Positions 24,481 through 37,688 are shown, counted from the first letter of the stretch. The stretch is 64,000 bases of DNA from Hirundichthys speculiger (GCA_018398805.1 JAGFBZ010000328.1:353001-417000), one strand, 5' to 3'. Notes: generated from the letters alone by a model not told the origin. Translations and numbers: made by a program.

Positions 24481-25426
24481 GGGTCAGCCTGATGGGATAA
24501 TAAAATGAATGCAATGACTATGATGCTGAAATCTCTGTCACATTTATCATTATGTAAAGTTTAGGACATGTCAAATAAATGCCTGAAAGCTAAGCTAAGC
24601 TTGGAACAATAGCTACACTGGTCCATTTTACTTAAAAGAAACACACAAAAGGAAATCTGTCAAATCAAGCTCGTGCATTGAAGTCGCTCCTCAGACCATG
24701 AAGCCAAACCACCGAGTCTTTATTTACCAGCAGCGATGGTTCAGTGATTGAAAGTAATTGAAGAATATGAGGTTAAAGATTTGAATCCAAACACGGAAAA
24801 GTCCAAATAAGTTGGAAGTTACCATGGTTATGATCCAGCAAGAAAAAAAGGGAAAGAAAATGCTGTGAAAAATTTTTCTGTTGTATTTTTAGACAAAAAA
24901 AAGGTCAGATTAAAACAACTGAATGTGACAAATAACCTTCACTTAACAACAGAATTTTGTTTCTAAAGGGAGGTAAATGTGTTTTAATACGCATTTCTCG
25001 ACATTCCTCCTCATATTTTTCTGTTTGCCAGATTCAAATGAAATTAAGATCGAGACACGGGAGTCACAAAATGCAAGATTGTGAAGAATTGCGAGATGCC
25101 TCTGAAAAGGTTACGTCTCATCAAGAGACGAAATGAAATGTTTGGGGTTTTTTAGCCAATTGAGAAACTATCCTCAAGAATTATTACAGTTATCTGTTTT
25201 TATTCATTTAAAATGCTAAAATGTTCCAGTTCTGCTCTTTCAGATGTGTGAATTTGCAGTGTTTTAATTCATCACTTCGGTTTTATTTCCTTCGCATGGA
25301 CAAACAGAGTCCTTGATCTCAGAGATTACTTTCTGAGAAATTTGTCACCAAATAATACTAATACAAGTCATTAGATGGGTTGGTTTCCAACTCCATCGCT
25401 TCCAAACTTTTACATCTTCAGATACA
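24481..25426. other. intergenic, nothing recognised
   Basis: This is AT-rich sequence with no gene or shared repeat. Confidence 0.45.
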
Positions 25427-26690
25427 ACCCCAGATCCAAAAAACCTGGGACGCTGTGCAAACACGTAAATAAAAACAGAACACAGTTTCTCATAAAACCC
25501 ACATTTTATTCCCAGTGGAACATAAAGAACATATAAGATGTTGAAACTGACATTTTACCATTTCATGGAAAATATTACCTCATTTTTTGACTTAGATGGA
25601 AGCAACACATCTTAAAAACATTGGAGGAGGAGCAACAAAAGGCTGGAAATGTAATTGGGGAAAAAAATATATTTCAGGAGATACTGAATGAAAAAATAAA
25701 ACTGTTGTGATTCTCTCCTGGACATCACTGATGGACTTAGGAACACATCCAGAAATCACTGTCTGTCACCTACAATCTACTTATGCAGGTTAAAGTCGTA
25801 TCATGTAGAGACGAAGCCACATGTGGACACCACAGTCTTCTCTGGACCAAAGCTCCTCTAAAATGGTCTCAGGATGAATGAAAAACTGTTCTGTGGTCAG
25901 ATAAACCAACATTTAAACTTCTTATTGGAGACCACGGTCACCATGTCCTGCAGACTGAAAGTAATTCTCCGTGTTCTTTTATCTGCAGCCATTGAAGAGA
26001 CTAAAAAAACAAAGACCAATTAAAGAGTTTAATATGCAATGATTAATACAAAGATTCAATATGCCATGCAGAATATTTTAATCTGCCGATGGTACATCTT
26101 CCTAACATCACAAGAGATGCCAGGAAAATGCAGACAGAATAGTGAAGTCTCTGTTTTTAAAGCTCCAAAAAGGCGGGTCCTCGTATTCTTCTGAGTTTAA
26201 TTTCGCTTTGTTTCAGAATCCAAGTGGCCAACATGCTGTTGTGATGTTTGTCCAGGAGATGAGATGTCCCTAAAATGTGTTTATCCATGCTCTCACAAAC
26301 TTCCTTGGAAGACAGCAGGTCAGGAAGTCAGGATTTTTCTAGTCATTTAGGTCATAAAATCTAAAGCAGTCACGGTCATAAAAGCAGCCAGCATTGCCTC
26401 AAGCAATACATTTTAGCTTTAACAGTTAAACAGTTCTGAGTTAATCCAAAATCCAAACAAGACTAAAGAGGAGAGGAACCACCCAACTGTTACCAGACAC
26501 TTCAACAGCATCTCTGATGGGATGGAGGTTGCATTAGTGTCTGTGGTGTAGACAGCTGGAACATCTGGGAAGGCTCCATCAATGCTGAAGAGAACATGGA
26601 GGTTTCAGGCAACATCTGCTCGTTCAGGGAAGACTTTGCATATTTCAGCAAGACAATCCTGAACCACAAGAGTCCAGATAGTTGTCGCGG
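25427..26690. mobile_element. Family K fish DNA-transposon relic, split by element F1
   Basis: The part at 25427-25953 starts ACAACCCCAGATCC and GGGACGCTGTGC, and contains CCATTTCATGGAAAATATTA and GCAACAAAAGGCTGG. I recognise these as parts of a common fish repeat. The part at about 26455-26690 (GAAGGCTCCATCAATGCTG, TTTCAGCAAGACAATCCTG) appears to be a later segment of the same element. Element F1 sits between the two parts. Superfamily was not assigned from sequence. Confidence 0.55.
25954..26454 (+). mobile_element. Family F element, copy F1, nested in K
   Basis: F1 shares GAAAGTAATTCTCCGTGTTC, TTAAAGAGTTTAATATGCAA and AATATGCCATGCAGAAT with F2 (34285-34802) and F3 (51082-51560, inverted). 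It has no coding capacity. Confidence 0.7.
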
Positions 26691-27896
26691 GTGTTACGGT
26701 GAACTCGTCGTAGGTACGGGGGCGTGATACACCTGAGGACAAATTATTCTGTTTCATTATATCTGCAACCACTTCATGATCTGTGACTGAGTTTTTCAGT
26801 CTCATATGTGACAGAAAAAAAAACAAAGATTCATTCCTCATGAGGACCCCTTTATGCATAAATGTTCATCTTGCAATAAATCAATGCCCATAAGCTGAAC
26901 AAAATTCCTGTGATTTCTCAGTCGATAAAAGCAGACAGTTCGCCTCCTGAGCACTTCCAGGAGCAAGCGTTCTCAGCCTGAATGAACCATCATCACTTTG
27001 GCGGCGTTAGCAGCATCCTCGGGGCTTTTCTTGTGAATCCATCACTTCCTCCTGCACACAACCTCCCGCCGACGCCACCGTTCAGAGGGGACTTGTACCC
27101 ACGGGTGGCGGAAGCTCGTTTAACATGTGTTGTTCCCTTAAATTAATCACGAGGAGTATAAATGTACATGATTGCAGAAGTATACGCTGTATGTGTGTAA
27201 TGCTGTTAAATACCACGTAAACACCGGTGAACAGTTCGAAAGTCGCAGACGATTTTCCCCGAAGATGTCACTTTGCGTTTGTTTCACAAGTAATCTCACA
27301 TGTGGTACTTTTTCTTTTTTTTTTCTTTTTTAAAAGAGGCTTTTAAAGCCAGTGCCTCTCCCAGGCAACATAAATTATTTGGTTAAAACAAACCAAGTGA
27401 GAGAGAGAGAGAGAGAGAGAGTGCATTAAGGACAAACTCTGGGACGTGTCGACTCTTTCAACTACATTCAAATCCAAACAAACGCAAACATTAGGAAGAT
27501 TACTCAGGGTGACTTTAAACTTTGTCTTTTAGTCAGAGTGAACAGCAGTGGCTGCTGGGAGCCAGACAGGGAGTAGAAAGAGATGACAAAATGTCATATA
27601 ACGTTGAATGATAAAGACGCTGACTGGAGGAACCACGTTCTCCTACGAGCACCTGAAGCTTTGTTCTGGTAGGATAGAGTCTCGGTGGAACAAAGACTGT
27701 GAAATTTATGCAATTAAAGCTGACATTTGGTCAAAATATAAAATAAAATAAATAAAAGAAAGAGGCAACATCTGGTTTTTCAAGCTGAGCTCAATACAGT
27801 AGGTCGAAGTAAGAAGTTCCCTTCTTTACTACCGGAGGCAGGCTCTAAAAGCAAATTGATGTTAAAATGTCAAACTTGGCACAAGAACCTATTTAT
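26691..27896. other. intergenic with a (GA)n run
   Basis: A (GA)n microsatellite of about 11 units lies at 27399-27421. No gene was seen. Confidence 0.45.
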
Positions 27897-28257
27897 TAGG
27901 GGTGTGAAAAAAAATCGATTTGGCAATATATCACGATTTTCGGACGTCCAATATAATATTGATTTTTCAGCTCCTAATATTGATTTTTTTTCGATTTTTT
28001 CAAAAACACTAATAATAAACAATAAATAGGTTGTTTTTAAGCAAATAGTTTTGACTCAATTTGTCCTCTGAATGATCAATATCATCTGATGAACATATAC
28101 AGCAACTTGATTTTTCATCTCTACTTTTAATTTTGATATTAACTGAGTAGAATATGGCAATATATCGTGATATCGCAACATCGCGGTAATATTGCATCAT
28201 GACCCAAATATCATGATACATATCGTATTGCGAGGTCCTTGCCAATACTCACCCCTG
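27897..28257 (+). mobile_element. Family B hAT-like MITE, copy B3
   Basis: The ends are TAGGGGTGTGAAAA and ACTCACCCCTG, with an exact 8-bp duplication CTATTTAT at 27889-27896 and 28258-28265. The interior matches B1 and B4, including TGATGAACATATACAGCAAC. Confidence 0.9.
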
Positions 28258-28734
28258 CTATTTATAATTTGATTAAAAAAAAAAGAAATAAAATAAATGG
28301 TTTTGAATTTTACAAGCTTGATAACGGTATGGGGCAGTGATTCTTTTTTTTAACGAGGTTAATCAGGTTCATCATATAATCAATAAATCTAAGTAATCAG
28401 GGGAACTGGCTTTTGATTGACAGCTGCTGTGGCCAATGGCTACTTATCATTTTAGCCGCTTAGCATTTAGCAGCGACTTGTCTGGACTCCTCAGCTTTAG
28501 TCCCGTTAACCGGGATTTTCCTCTACGCCGTCGCCTTGTGCTTCCTCAGGATGGGGGATTGCACTGAAGTCTGGTTTTTAGGTTGTTTTTTTTTTTTGGA
28601 TGACATTGATGTTGCTAGATAGCGGTAAGTTAGCACCAGACAGAAATATCCAGTGTGTGTTAATGGCGGAAAAATTGAGCAGAGTCAGTTTCTAGACCCA
28701 CTTTGTCTGTTCTTATTTATTTATTTATTTATTT
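28258..28734. other. intergenic; TTAT microsatellite at end
   Basis: A (TTTA)n run lies at about 28712-28735, directly before element A3. No gene was identified. Confidence 0.45.
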
Positions 28735-29163
28735 TTACCCTACACCAAGGAGGTAATGTTTTTGCCGGTGTTTATCTGTCTGTCTGTGTACAAGATAACT
28801 CAAAAAGTTATGGATGGATTTTGATGAAATTTTCAGGAGTTGTCTGAAATGTTAAAAGGAAGAACTGATTCCATTTTGGTTGTGATCCGGAAGAAATCCT
28901 GGATTCTGGATCACTTTCAAATTTTCGATAACATTGTGGTCAATGGGGCCGAAAATTTTGTTTCTCAATATCTCCGTTAATTATTGCCCAAAACTCATGA
29001 AATTTGACTCAGGGATTGACAATGGGAACCTCTATCAAATTTCAAAGGCCGATCCGGATCTGAGCCATGACGCGAATTTTATAGCAATCTGTAAATCGCT
29101 ATATGGGGAAATTGTTGCGCTTGGCGGAGGTCTGCGCTCTCCGAGTGCTTTTCGAGTTTTACT
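28735..29163 (-). mobile_element. Family A element, copy A3
   Basis: This copy is inverted relative to A1. It begins CACCAAGGAGGTAATG and ends GAGTGCTTTTCGAG. The interior shares AAAAAGTTATGGATGGATTT with every other copy. Recurrent short ORFs here follow from sequence identity among copies and do not mark a gene. Confidence 0.75.
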
Positions 29164-29929
29164 TTAGTAATTAAACATAATTTGCCGTCACAAATATCTA
29201 AAATATAATTTACATTCTGACATTTAGCCGACTCCCTGCGCTTCTTTTAGCTCATGAAAACTGGACCAGAGGTTCAATTACGCAGTGAAATCTTTTTAAT
29301 TTAGCCCTGAAATGAGCTTTTATGGTTTTTAATTTCATTTAACCACGTAGACTATTATTATTATTCTTTCTATTTACACACACACTGCTTGCTTGTGTGT
29401 TCCGTGTGTTTTTAATTGTCAATCTTCAGCGCTCCGATTAAAGATGCCGTTTCTGTTATTGTGGGTCCGGGTGTGTGCTGATGAGCGTCTGAACAACATG
29501 TGTGACTGTGTTTATTTGAATAAGTTTTGGTGCTAGAGAAGTTGAGAGGGTTTTGTTTGGTTTCTTTCTCCTTCTTCTTTTGTTTTAATCCTGTATGATG
29601 CTTTGTGTTGCACCAAGTTGCATGAAAAGTGCTGAACAAATAGAGTTTGACTGATGGAGTTTGATTTTCAACAGTTGACTGGGGCTGGTCATGGAGGACG
29701 ATGAATTCTACCTTTTTTCCTTTCCACCGCTGCTCTGGCCCTCTGGCTTTCTTTGGGGAATGACTCCCACCTCTGAAAAGCAGACGGCAGAGTTTTCTGC
29801 TGTGTTGCATCCACCTTTCCCCTTGACTTCATAAACGTTTCGCCACTTAAATGCTTAATAATGTTTGCCTCGTGTTATTTTTGGCTGCGTTCGTGCCACC
29901 TCTGGAGACCACAGGTCACAGTTTTCCTG
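29164..29929. other. intergenic, nothing recognised
   Basis: The 132-codon minus-strand ORF at 29412-29810 shows no recognisable domain and has a low-complexity Lys/Glu stretch. Confidence 0.4.
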
Positions 29930-30785
29930 GTGGGATTTCAAACCAGTTTCAAACCTCCATCTTTAAAATGAAACTGAAAACATTTGTGTTTAGTAAAGCC
30001 TACAGTTAGTCTAAACTATAGTGTGTAGGGGCTAATAGTTATAGCCATAGTTGTAGGAGCTAAGACTAGAGTAGCTCATCTTAATCACAGCTTCGTCATA
30101 GCTATGCTGCTATAGGCCTACGCTGCAGGGGGACGCAAACATGATCTGCTGTGCGGCGTCTCCACTACTCTTCTTTCCTTCCTTCTTTTTCATCCTTCAT
30201 TCCTCCTGCTCCAGCTCATTCCAGAGTTAATTAGGAACACCTTGTTACTGTAACTGTGCTCCATTTTCTTTCCTGTAGTTGTGCTGTTTTCCCTCCTTTT
30301 TTCTCTTTTCTTTCTGTATGTTTGCAGGCCAGAGTTTTTCTGAGTTGCATGCTAGCCATCTCACCTCAGTGTTGCTGCCTGCATCTGTTTATATAGTCAT
30401 TTCATTCAGCCATTTGTGTGCTCTCCTCTCTCTGTCCTCCATCCTCTCTCTGTCCTCCATCCTCTCTCGGTCCTGTCTTTCCTCTCTTTTTCTTTCTTTA
30501 CCCGGCTGGTCTTCATCAGGAAGGTCCCCCCATATGATCCAGGTCCTGCTCAAGGTTTCTTCCTCTTAAAGTCCAGTTTTTCCTTGCCATTGTTTGGCTT
30601 AAAGGTTTTTTTTCTCCCGCTGTGGGAATTTTTACGTGCCATTATCCTTGATTAGGATTTAATATTATATTTTTAGTTAATGATATTTGCTCAGGGGTCA
30701 TGATCTGGATCTCTGTAAAGCACCTAGACACAATTGACATTGTAACAGACGCTATACAAATAAAATTGAATTGAATTGAATTGAG
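29930..30785 (+). repeat. common teleost repeat ending in (AATTG)n
   Basis: The segment contains TCCAGGTCCTGCTCAAGGTT, TCTTCCTCTTAAA and TTTTTCCTTGCC, then TAAAGCACCTAGACA and a final AAATAAAATTGAATTG tail. I recognise this order from a very abundant noncoding repeat of ray-finned fishes. The left boundary is approximate. A TCTCTGTCC-rich tandem lies at 30420-30470. Confidence 0.6.
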
Positions 30786-32107
30786 TTTCACAGCCTAAAA
30801 TAATGCCATCTTGCCAACATAAATCCAATGCGCGCTCTTCTGCTGCTTCTCTATGCTGTCACTCAAAACAGGACGTTGCAAACAAATATCGGGTAATTTC
30901 CTTTGCTGGCTTTTAGAGGAACAAAGAATAATTGAAAGCACACTTTTATTTCCCAGCAGTGTCTGCAAGTATTTAGGATTTGAACAACTCTGAAAATATG
31001 TCGCCTGAACAGTTGGAATACAAGGCCTCCGCCTTTATTTGAGGACTGGATTGAGTGAAATGTGATCAAACTGGTAAATCCTGAAGGCCCAGTTCTTGTG
31101 AATATCAGGCTTTTTCTTAATCTGGATCGCACATTTGCGTTTGACTGCTGAGATGAAATTTTGCTCAAATCGACCGTTCTGCAATCAGATGAAATTACTC
31201 TGCTGTTCACCGTACAACTACCTGGAGAAGCACGAAACTTTGGGGAAAAAGGACTCTCTATCACACAAGTGGCGTCGTTATTAATTTACCGCTTTTCTCT
31301 CGACTGGAGCAGCAGTTTTCTCTGAATATTCTCTCAATGAACCAACTGACGGCGAAGAATTTGAGTCCGGATGAACCGAAGAATCTGGATTCTTCATGGG
31401 AGAAAAAAATAGAATAAAACAAATGAAGTGCCTTAAACTAAATTTCCTCATAAATGTCTTACCCATCCTACGTGCATTTAAAAAAATAAGTAAATAAAAT
31501 AAAATGATTGGCTTCATAAAGAAAAAAAGGAAAAAGGAAAAGAAAAAAATTCAGCTGTAATCCAGACTCTTCGTAACAGATATTGTTTATTGAAATAATA
31601 ATCAGAGACAAACTTGACACAAAGGTCAAATTAACAGTTGTACAATTCCCAGACTAACGCTGATCTAAAACAACGCCGTCTTTCGTTTTCCCTTTCATTA
31701 AAGCTTTCAAACACAGTTAAATGTCTGTCTTCTCGAAGTGCCTGAAGTATGACCGTTCAGAACACCCGTCATCGTTTCAGATGTGCCGACGCTCTCGTAT
31801 CTGCAGTTCTCGATTAATTAACAACATTTAGCAAAAGCTGATACCTTGAGGGTGTTTTCTTTTTAACTAAGTATTACGAGACAGCACACGGCTCGCTGCG
31901 ATAAGAAACGGACCACACTTCCAGACGCTCGTGGGGGAAAACAATCAACTGGCAGGTTTTATTCTTTATAAGGACTAAATTTGTCACCTTTTCAACAACA
32001 GTGTTGTTACTACTAAAACTAAAAGTACGCATTACTGTAAAACCTTTGGAAATATTATACAGTAACATATGTTCCAATGCAACCTGGAACCCATGAATTA
32101 TTATTAT
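30786..32107. other. intergenic, nothing recognised
   Basis: No gene was seen. The 133-codon minus-strand ORF at 30863-31264 has no recognisable features. Confidence 0.4.
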
Positions 32108-32486
32108 TGTTACGTCCGCCAAGGAGGTTATGTTTTTGCCGGCATTTATCTGTCTGTCTGTGTTCAAGATAACTCAAAAAGTTATGGATGGAGTTTGATG
32201 AAATTTTCAGGAGTTGTCAGAAATGTGAAAAAGGAAGAACTGATTTCATTTTGGGTGTGATCAGGAAGAAATCCTGGATTCTGGATCACTTTAAAATTTT
32301 TGATAACATTGTGTCAATGGGGCCGAAAATTTTGTTTATCCGTTAATTATTGCCCAAAACTCATGAAATTTGACTCAGGGATTGACAATGGGAACCTCTA
32401 TCAAATTTCAAAGGCTGATCCTGATCTGATCTAGAAAGCGGATTTTATCGCAATCTGTAAATCGCTATATGGGGTAATTGTTGCAG
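32108..32486 (-). mobile_element. Family A element, copy A4 (truncated)
   Basis: It starts ACGTCCGCCAAGGAGGTTAT and runs to GGGGTAATTGTTGCAG. The last 35-40 bp, carrying the GCACTC terminus, are missing. The interior matches A3 and A6 closely. Confidence 0.75.
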
Positions 32487-34232
32487 GTTCAACATTCGTG
32501 CCACCCGAAACTTCTCTGGCTGGGGCCTGATGGGTGTACAAGGCCTTTTATGGCGATCAACAAAAACATCATAACTTAAAAGGACTTTACTTTCAGACTC
32601 CATCACTCTTCAGTTGGTCTAGATCAGTTGGGAATCAGCTAAAATTTGCTCATTTAGCAACAACCTGAGCTGAAGTTTGAACAAGTCAGTGATTAAAAAA
32701 AACACAAAAAAAAAGAGGACTGAGGTGCATTTGTTTCATTTAAAATTAGCACACTAAATTTTTAGGAAACAACACACAAAAAAAAAGATATATAAAACTG
32801 GAAATATCCTGGTATTAGAGTTCACCAATGGTAGCATTTCATGTTGAACAGCACATGACCAGCCACATGAATCACCACACTCAGACCCTGAACTTCATAT
32901 GACCGCTAGAAGAAGCAAAAAAAACAAAAAAAACAGCAGCAACGTGAGGTGGGAGGCGTCCCACTGACGTGATCCCGTCTTTGCCACACAGAGAGCCGCA
33001 TCAATAACCCTGCGGTCGGGACGCTAGCGCGGCAAACAGCGGGCGGACATCTGAATTTTGAGCGTTCCTTCGGGAAGCCGGGAAGCCAGGGGGGAAACTA
33101 GAGAGCTAATCAGCGGGAGCCGGGACCGAGGAGGCGACTGCGAACGCGACGCGCCGGTGACGCTGATGGGAGCCGACACTGAGAATTGGAAGAGGATCAG
33201 GAGACGCTCTTTACTTAAGGAAGCTGTTTCACAGTCTGGAAGACTCTTATTTAATGTAATGGACTCCTCATCAGAAGGATAAGAAGGAAAAAAAAATGTG
33301 AATTTGTAAATCCCTTTGCCTCAACGGCTTGTGGAGCTACAATGAGGAGGCTCGTCTTGCTGAATAATCGCCTCCAAAGATATTTCTAGCCCATATTTCC
33401 CAAAGCAGTTTTTTCCACAGTGCCTGTTCTTTGCTGCTCGGTTGTTTGGGCTGCGTAACAACGCCGCAATTAACGTCTCGGGAGTGTAAATAGCAAGTAA
33501 ATTAAAACTAATTCTATGCAAAGATATACAAAATATCCTCCTTTTTTCATGTCTTGTTAGCAATGAGTGCCACACAGACGAACACATGCCTGCACATCCA
33601 TCCGGTTAAACACGTGGAAAGGGCACCCCCCCATCACCACCACCACCACCAGCACCGGTGCCCATTCAAAAGCCGTCGCGTCTGCACACGTGTGAACAAA
33701 TACAAACGCACACATGCTCCTTAATCTCTCCGCGCCGGGAACCCGACGAGGGGAGGTGAATTATGAAGTGTGAGGACTTGGCTCGGTATCAGAGAGAGGG
33801 TACCTCGCCGCTCGTTTGGATGTTAATTAGTTTGGCCTGTTTGCATTTTTATTTTTCTGGTGCAAAGAGTTGGCGCCCGTAATCGCATTCACGCCGATAC
33901 AAGGGGAGAGAAGCTGGAGTTCAGTTGAGACTGGCCTGCGAAAAAGGAAAATGCTGCTTTTTTCTAAATAATTCATCAGTGGTGCAGCCATGAGTGGCAT
34001 CCCAATGCATTTCAAAGTCACTTCAACCCAAATCGTTTATCCGGTTATGGTTCAATCAGGTCCAGGAGCAAATGGAGTTTTGTCTTTATACGTGACCCAC
34101 AGTGGATGTCGAACAAAATCTTTGTTTCTTTAAAGTGCAGTCTTCGATTTTGATTCAAGAGGTTTCCCAACAAGTGTGGCATGTGTGTACCATTCAGAAA
34201 TTACAACTATTTTAAGAAAACTCTCACGGGTT
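32487..34232. other. intergenic, nothing recognised
   Basis: A CACCAC run lies at about 33633-33650. GC-richer repeat-free sequence occurs at 32940-33180 and 33600-33800. No gene is supported. Confidence 0.4.
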
Positions 34233-35745
34233 CAGAAGTATTTGGACAAAGTGACGTCCAGTCAGTGTCTGGAGCCCTTTGGACTTTGAAAGTTATTCTC
34301 TGTGTTCTTTTATCTGGTGCCATTGACAAGACTAGAAACAAAGGTCAATTAAAGAGTTTAATATGCAATCATAAATACAAAGATTCAATATGCCATGCAG
34401 AATGTTTTAATCGGCCAATTATGCATTTACTTTAACCCCACAGAGATGCCAGGAAATGCACACCGATGTCAGATTGTCTCAGTTCTTATAGAAGCGGATC
34501 CTTGCTCTTCTGAGTTTATTGCTCTTTGTCATTGAGTCCAGATGGTAAACAGCTCTGAATCGCAGGTCCAGGAACATGTGGTTGTTTTGTTTGTCTAGGA
34601 AATAAGATGTCCCTTAAATGTTTTTATCTATGCAGTCGCAAACTTCCTTGGAAGACAGCAGGTCAGGAAGTCAAAAGGTCGCAGTCGTTAGGCCATAAAA
34701 CAGCAAAACTGAGGACTCACCATCATAAAAGAGACTGCATTCTTACATGCCATAAAGTTTAGTTTTAACAATTAAACGGTTCTCTAAATGAATCTTAATC
34801 CTAACAATTTCAAATTCCCAGCATCCTCCCCGAAGACGCTTGGTCGGGCCCTGTACCTGGAGCCAACCTCAGTTGCTACTCGTTGTTGGGCCTTTCTGTC
34901 TTCAAGTCACTGAAAAGTGTCCTCTTCTTCTGAAAGAGTTTCCACAACTGACCTGGCCGCTGAAGAACAGCCGCTGAGTTGCTTTCGCAGCACGTTCGGG
35001 TTCGTTATCCATCTGCGCTGTGCAGCGTCCTCCTCCCAGATCTGTAGCATCCGCTGAGTCCTGTGTAGCCCAACACGCCTCAGAATCCGTCTTACGACTT
35101 CTGTCAGCTGCCACGTCATCAGTAAACGCCAGTAGGCCCGCAGCAGTGGCAGCCATACCTTTCTGATTATCCTGATCGAGTTCATCTTGGTTTCATTTTT
35201 GATTCCAGAACATGAGACAATTTTTTTTTCTACCAAAGTCTAATCTGTTTCTTGTTCTTGAGTGCTACCAGTCGTTTTCACCTCGTCATAAACCCTCTGC
35301 AGTTACACCTCCCAATGGTAGAGTTGGACGATGGCACCTACCTCCTTCAGAGGCTCCTTGACTCCTCCTGCTGAAGCTGGGAACGAGTTCCTTGTCACCG
35401 AAGAAAGGATTCAGCAGTCTTCTACTTTAGCTGCCTTCTGATGTTTTGTTGAGTTTATTGCCGATTTCTTGACTTGCCATTTCTCAGAGATTTGTGGTTT
35501 TAGCAGCCTGATGATGACTTGCACTGAAATCTCAGTTGACTTCATAGCAGGTCAAAAAAAAGCTGCTAAATGTACCTGTACATCAAGTCCAGACCTCCTA
35601 TCAGCTTCACTCATCTCTGCAAATGACGGTTCTTAAATCCTGAACGATAAATACTGTCATGAAACGCCTCAAATCAAAGCTAAACATCTCTCAGCTGCTC
35701 AGAGGTGGTGCACGGAGGCAAACCAATACTGTCCAAATACTTCTG
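34233..35745 (-). mobile_element. Family G DNA-transposon relic with 15-bp inverted ends, contains F2
   Basis: The left end CAGAAGTATTTGGAC and the right end GTCCAAATACTTCTG are perfect reverse complements 1.5 kb apart. On the minus strand the interior has two overlapping open frames (34902-35156 and 34907-35236) with no confidently recognised domain; they may be decayed transposase. The target duplication is unclear. Confidence 0.55.
34285..34802 (+). mobile_element. Family F element, copy F2, nested in G
   Basis: F2 has the same ordered blocks as F1, including GAGTTTAATATGCAAT, AATATGCCATGCAGAATG and CTTCCTTGGAAGACAGCAGG. It is non-coding. Confidence 0.7.
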
Positions 35746-36430
35746 CGCCTAATGTCGGGGATGGATATCGGCATCGGAGGATGAATCACCTCTCCGACTG
35801 TCTCGCGGCCGAGTATCAAATACCTCCATGACATATCATTCCTCTACCCGTTCCCCCCGGCTGAATTGAAACGTTACGCCGCTCTCCATCGCACATATTG
35901 TATGGAGACAGATTGATATGCATCCAACATGTGGCACTGTAATGAGAAGAAATGACGGAGTGCCCGGACCGCGGGTCGCACCTGCCACATACTGCCGGCC
36001 AAGTCGGCGGGGGACGAAAGATGAAGATGAACAGGACAAAATGAGACCTCCCTCCCCCCACCCCCTTTGCTCCTCACTGTGCGGCTGATTTACAAGTTAC
36101 GGCCTCTTTCTCCTTCATTCTGCTGTCATTGAAAGGAGATTAGACGGGCCAGATTGCTTCAGACGGCAGAAACCATACAGTCGATCCGTCAGGGCGGTCG
36201 CTCCTTAACGTGCGGATGCATTCAGAGAGTCCATCCTCGTCTCCGGGCTCCAGCCTCCCCCGTCTCCCTGTTCTAGGCTCAACTGATGCTCACTGGGATG
36301 CAAGGGCACTATTTTCTCCCTCACCCCTCCCCCTTCTTCATTTTGTCCCTTTTCTTTCTTTTTTCTTTTCCCTTCTATTCCTCTCTACACCCCCCCCCCC
36401 CCCTTCTTTATCGGTAACTTGTGAATGGCA
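35746..36430. other. upstream flank of the cadherin promoter
   Basis: The sequence is repeat-free and rises in GC content. The part at 35750-36200 is a candidate for conserved upstream regulatory sequence. A 14-C run lies at 36390-36403. Confidence 0.4.
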
Positions 36431-36438
36431 GCCAATCA
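36431..36438 (+). promoter_or_regulatory. NF-Y (CCAAT) box of the probable cadherin promoter
   Basis: GCCAATCA is a full NF-Y core motif. It lies in a GC-rich, TATA-less region about 430 bp before the first splice donor of the gene. Its placement fits a proximal promoter, with transcription starting roughly 60-120 bp downstream. The start itself cannot be read from sequence. Confidence 0.5.
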
Positions 36439-36499
36439 GCAGCAGAGTCGCCTCAGCTTCAGCCTCAGTGACATCCACCGCCAGAAGTGATGCACTGCT

Positions 36500-36867
36500 A
36501 GAAAAAGAGAGAGGAGGGGACTGAGAGGGAGGAGGAGGAGGAGGAGGAGAAAGAGAGACACAGAGAGCCGAGAGGAGATGAGAGAAAGAAAGTGTAGAGG
36601 AGGACTGGGGAGAGAGGGACCAGAGAGCGAGGAGGAGAAACGGAGCGAGGGAGAGGAGAGAGAGAGAAGCGAGTGAGGGAGGGAAAACAACGCGCGCACA
36701 CACACGCCGACACACACGTCCTCGCACCAGCTGTGCCGTTGTCAGTCCTGGAATGTAAGCACTGCCGCGAGGAGTCAGATCCTCCGCCGCTAAGCACCGC
36801 TGAGGAGCAGCAACACAGTACTGTGCACTCAGCGACACAGATGGATGCTAAGCCGTGAAACCCAAAG
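36500..36867 (+). other. probable 5' noncoding exon of the cadherin gene
   Basis: A purine-rich GA/GGA stretch is followed by a strong splice donor, AAAG/GTAAGG, at 36867/36868. The next acceptor in phase with the gene is at 43135/43136. Type II cadherin genes commonly start with a noncoding exon in a CpG-rich promoter, and the position fits. The left boundary is an estimate. No coding sequence is assigned; the low-complexity ORFs across this region, mostly antisense, are not supported. Confidence 0.5.
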
Positions 36868-37688
36868 GTAAGGGCTTTTTCTGATTAATGTTTTAGGGCG
36901 AATTTATATTTTTGTACGCCCCCCCCCCCTCCAACCCTCCCTCAGACTCCAGGGGATGATCTGCTCCTTGCACTGTGACAAAGCTGTGAATGCAGCAGCG
37001 AGGATATCTTGTAGAAAAAAAGAAGTGCTGCAACTTCAAAAGAGGCTGAAAAAAAAACGGTGACTGGAGTGCTTGCTTGCTTCCAAACTGATGCGGATGT
37101 GCGTCCGAGGGATGACTGACGAGGAGAGAAACAGTTTCTCCGTCATGAAGCCTTTCGGAAATTTGAGATCAACACCCATGAAAGACTGAACTTTTAGGAT
37201 TTCAGCATCTGTTCTTAGCGCGAGACACCTGTATCACGGCGGAGGTTGCAACTTTAAAAGGTTCCTGCTCGGGCACCGACTGGCGGCAACTTTGTCCCCT
37301 AACGGATTCGTGCGGCCAACTAGTCCGAGCGCTCATGTGCAAGATGTTGCGTCCGGGCAGCATCTCCGGGGGTGCGCCCGAGCCGCGTGCGCGTCTTGCG
37401 CGTCCGCCGAGAGAGCAGGGAGGGAGAGAATCTCGCCACCGATGCGCTCTGGACGCGTCTGACGGGGAGGCGCCGTACCGTTCATATCTCTGAAAACGCT
37501 CCGAGGTGTTTTATCGTTGTGTTCAGGAGAGCGGCCCGCGGGTGCTGCCCCGTATCTCCGCGTGCGCTCCGCCGCGCAAACTTAATCCAGCCCCCCCCCC
37601 CCAACACCCCCTCCCCCCAGCTGCAGAGCACCCCCGCGTGCCGCCTCTCTCGCAGATGGCTCCACAGGCGCCAGAGTGATACATTGGA

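Noticed and set aside
34902..35236. Minus-strand ORFs with LLAFTDDVA, resembling the reverse-transcriptase YADD block
   Set aside because: The flanking residues do not match reverse transcriptase, and the region lies inside an element with DNA-transposon-like inverted ends. Left as possible decayed transposase.
36338..36838. 166-codon minus-strand ORF and overlapping Ser/Pro/Leu-rich ORFs
   Set aside because: They are the antisense of a GA/GGA-rich 5' exon region. The composition is low-complexity and there is no domain.
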